Below are positions 62,723 to 64,000 of a stretch of 64,000 bases of DNA, piece after piece. The translations under genes were made by a program, and so were the position numbers. Location of the stretch: positions 8,873,501-8,937,500 of the forward strand of contig NZ_CP127173.1 in NCBI RefSeq assembly GCF_030264295.1, read 5' to 3'. The notes beneath the pieces are model-generated. The model was not told the origin of the DNA, made no database searches, and worked only from the letters and a program-made list of their open reading frames with translations. Source of the DNA: Amycolatopsis nalaikhensis. GTDB lineage: Bacteria; Actinomycetota; Actinomycetes; Mycobacteriales; Pseudonocardiaceae. The stretch's first letter is position 1. Each line of letters opens with the position of its first letter.

Positions 62723-62735
62723 CGACCGAACCTAC

Positions 62736-62781
62736 ATTGGCCCAATCCTCGAAGCCAGAATTGGCTCTGGGACCGGGCCAA
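62736..62781. promoter_or_regulatory. MocR/PdxR-type operator with three TTGGCYC heptamers
   Basis: TTGGCCC (62737-62743) and TTGGCTC (62761-62767) are direct repeats, and GGGCCAA (62775-62781) is the same heptamer inverted. The first lies within the small palindrome ATTGGCCCAAT (62736-62746). Two direct copies plus one inverted copy is the pattern reported for PdxR/MocR binding sites. It occupies the divergent gap between the regulator and the MFS gene. Confidence 0.7.
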
Positions 62782-62803
62782 GTTCGCCTCTACCGTAACG
62801 AGC

Positions 62804-64000
62804 ATGACGCTGCTCTCGGAACGCCCGGCCACGACGAGCCGCCTGCTCGCCGCCGCCCAGCTGGCCGGCTCGCTCGGCGACGGCGCGTTCCTGACCTGCT
62901 CGGTGCTGTTCTTCACGCGGATCGCCGGGCTCACCCCGGCGCAGGTCGGGCTCGGCCTCACGCTCGGCTGGGCGGTCGGGTCGGTCGCGGGCGTGCCGCT
63001 CGGCCACCTCGCCGACCGCCGCGGCGCCCGCGGCTCGGCCGTGCTGCTGGCGCTGGCGACGGGCGCGTCGATCCTGACGTTCCTGCTGGTCCGCTCGCCG
63101 CTGCTGTTCGTCCTCGCCGCGTGCCTCTACGGCAGCTGCCAGACCGGGCTGGCCGCCGTCCGCCAGGCGCTGCTGGCCGCGCTCGCCGATCCCGAGCGGC
63201 GGACGCGGATCCGCGCGCAGCTGCAGTCGGCGGGCAACGCCGGGCTCGCGGTCGGCGCCGGGCTGGGTGGCCTCGCGCTTTCGGCCGACACGGCGTCGGC
63301 GTACCTGACGGTCTTCGTGCTCGACGCGGTGACTTTCGTGGTGACGGCGGCGCTGCTGCTCCGGCTGCCCGCCGTCCCGCGCTCGTCGGCCCCGCACACG
63401 GGCGAGCCGAAGCTGGCCGTGCTGCGCGACCGGCCCTACGCGCTGGTGACGCTGCTGAACGCGGTCTTGTTGCTGCGCATGCCGTTGCTGAGCGTCGCGA
63501 TCCCGCTGTGGATCGTCGAGCGGACGGCCGCGCCGGGCTGGACGGTGTCCGCGCTGTTCGTGCTCAACACGGTCGTGGTGGTGGTGCTCCAGGTCCGCGT
63601 CGCGGGACGGCTGGCGAGCATCGGCGCGGCGGCGCGGATGGTCCGCCACTCCGGTGTGCTGCTCCTCGCGTCGTGCGTCGCCTTCGCGCTGGCGGCGTCC
63701 GGGACGTCGCCGTGGCTTGCCTTCGCCGTGCTGGTGGCAGGGGCGCTGGTGCAGGTGCTCGGCGAAATGCTGCAGTCGGCGGGCAGCTGGGAGATCGGCT
63801 TCGCGCTCGCCCCGGCCGACCGGCAGGGCCAGTACCAGGGCTTCTTCGGCACCGGCGTCTCGGTGGCCCGCGCGGTCGGGCCGGTGCTGCTGAGCACCGT
63901 CGTCGTCGGCTGGGGCCTGCCCGGCTGGCTGCTGATGGGCGCGGTCTTCCTCGCCGCGGGCTGGGCGATGGGCCCGGCCGTGCGCTGGGCTACGACTTCA
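62804..64000 (+). CDS. MFS transporter, 3' end outside window
   Basis: The frame is open from ATG 62804 to the window end (399 residues visible). Membrane helices and the loop VPLGHLADRRGARGSAVLLA match the MFS; the C-terminal half (SAPHTGEPKLAVLRDRPYAL, then VSALFVLNTVVVVVLQVRVA) is like drug-exporter or set-type MFS members. Regulation by the divergent MocR/PdxR protein is probable. The substrate is unknown; a vitamin B6-related compound is conceivable only because of the regulator family. Confidence 0.85.
   Translation, partial: MTLLSERPATTSRLLAAAQLAGSLGDGAFLTCSVLFFTRIAGLTPAQVGLGLTLGWAVGSVAGVPLGHLADRRGARGSAVLLALATGASILTFLLVRSPLLFVLAACLYGSCQTGLAAVRQALLAALADPERRTRIRAQLQSAGNAGLAVGAGLGGLALSADTASAYLTVFVLDAVTFVVTAALLLRLPAVPRSSAPHTGEPKLAVLRDRPYALVTLLNAVLLLRMPLLSVAIPLWIVERTAAPGWTVSALFVLNTVVVVVLQVRVAGRLASIGAAARMVRHSGVLLLASCVAFALAASGTSPWLAFAVLVAGALVQVLGEMLQSAGSWEIGFALAPADRQGQYQGFFGTGVSVARAVGPVLLSTVVVGWGLPGWLLMGAVFLAAGWAMGPAVRWATTS

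Overview
The window is about 70% GC, uses GTG and TTG starts freely, and packs genes on both strands with many 4-base ATGA/GTGA overlaps. It carries ESX (type VII) secretion-associated genes, GAF-ANTAR regulators, an EF-Tu3-type second elongation factor and mycothiol-type DinB proteins. Together these point to a Pseudonocardiaceae-type actinomycete; Amycolatopsis is my best guess from family knowledge, not from a search. I saw no tRNA, rRNA, insertion sequence or CRISPR array.

Layout. 1-3 kb: the end of an EspG-like gene and a four-gene operon with a lysozyme-like protein, a frameshifted coiled-coil/CHAP protein and two YbaB-like proteins. 3-8 kb: an L,D-transpeptidase, a PrmC-related methylase, then two transcription units that look like one DNA-alkylation-repair regulon: ECF sigma factor plus Ogt, and 2OG-Fe(II) oxygenase plus unknown protein plus a second Ogt. 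Both units start with the same promoter motif at the same distance from the start codon. 8-15 kb: ArgO/ArgP-type export pair, a large HTH/NB-ARC/TPR regulator, and a TetR-controlled FAD monooxygenase. 15-19 kb: proline iminopeptidase, an aldolase/acetaldehyde dehydrogenase pair, OsmC, small lipoproteins. 19-29 kb: EF-Tu3, several regulator/target pairs with visible operators, and a Sir2 deacetylase coupled to a MarR-GNAT fusion. 29-36 kb: a secreted protein/DUF6529/Rieske module, hydrolases, and split end-joining enzymes. 36-45 kb: a stress-signalling block (GAF-ANTAR, GAF-PP2C, STAS, PfkB kinase, PE-Pol LigD, hemerythrin) with a sigma-F-type promoter. 45-54 kb: GH13 glucosidase, a type VII substrate operon with a 1037-residue glycine-rich protein, and an ACP plus fatty acyl-AMP ligase. 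54-64 kb: sigma factor with a SnoaL-like tail, bifunctional nuclease, MFS pumps, a transmembrane NACHT protein with a large outer domain, and a PdxR/MocR regulator facing an MFS gene cut by the window edge.

At least nine genes carry an apparent single-base frameshift, and in eight of them changing one base gives a whole number of codons across the gene. That density is high for an actinomycete chromosome and suggests indel errors in the assembly. I therefore describe these genes as frameshifted rather than assume they are dead. Two intergenic stretches longer than 300 bases (9407-9778 and 43664-44036) hold decayed copies of the 3' end of the adjacent gene.

The most interesting candidates for a new system are the sigma/Ogt/2OG-oxygenase regulon at 4.4-7.8 kb, the membrane-embedded NACHT protein at 58-61 kb, and the type VII substrate operon next to an ACP/acyl-AMP ligase at 47.5-53.2 kb.
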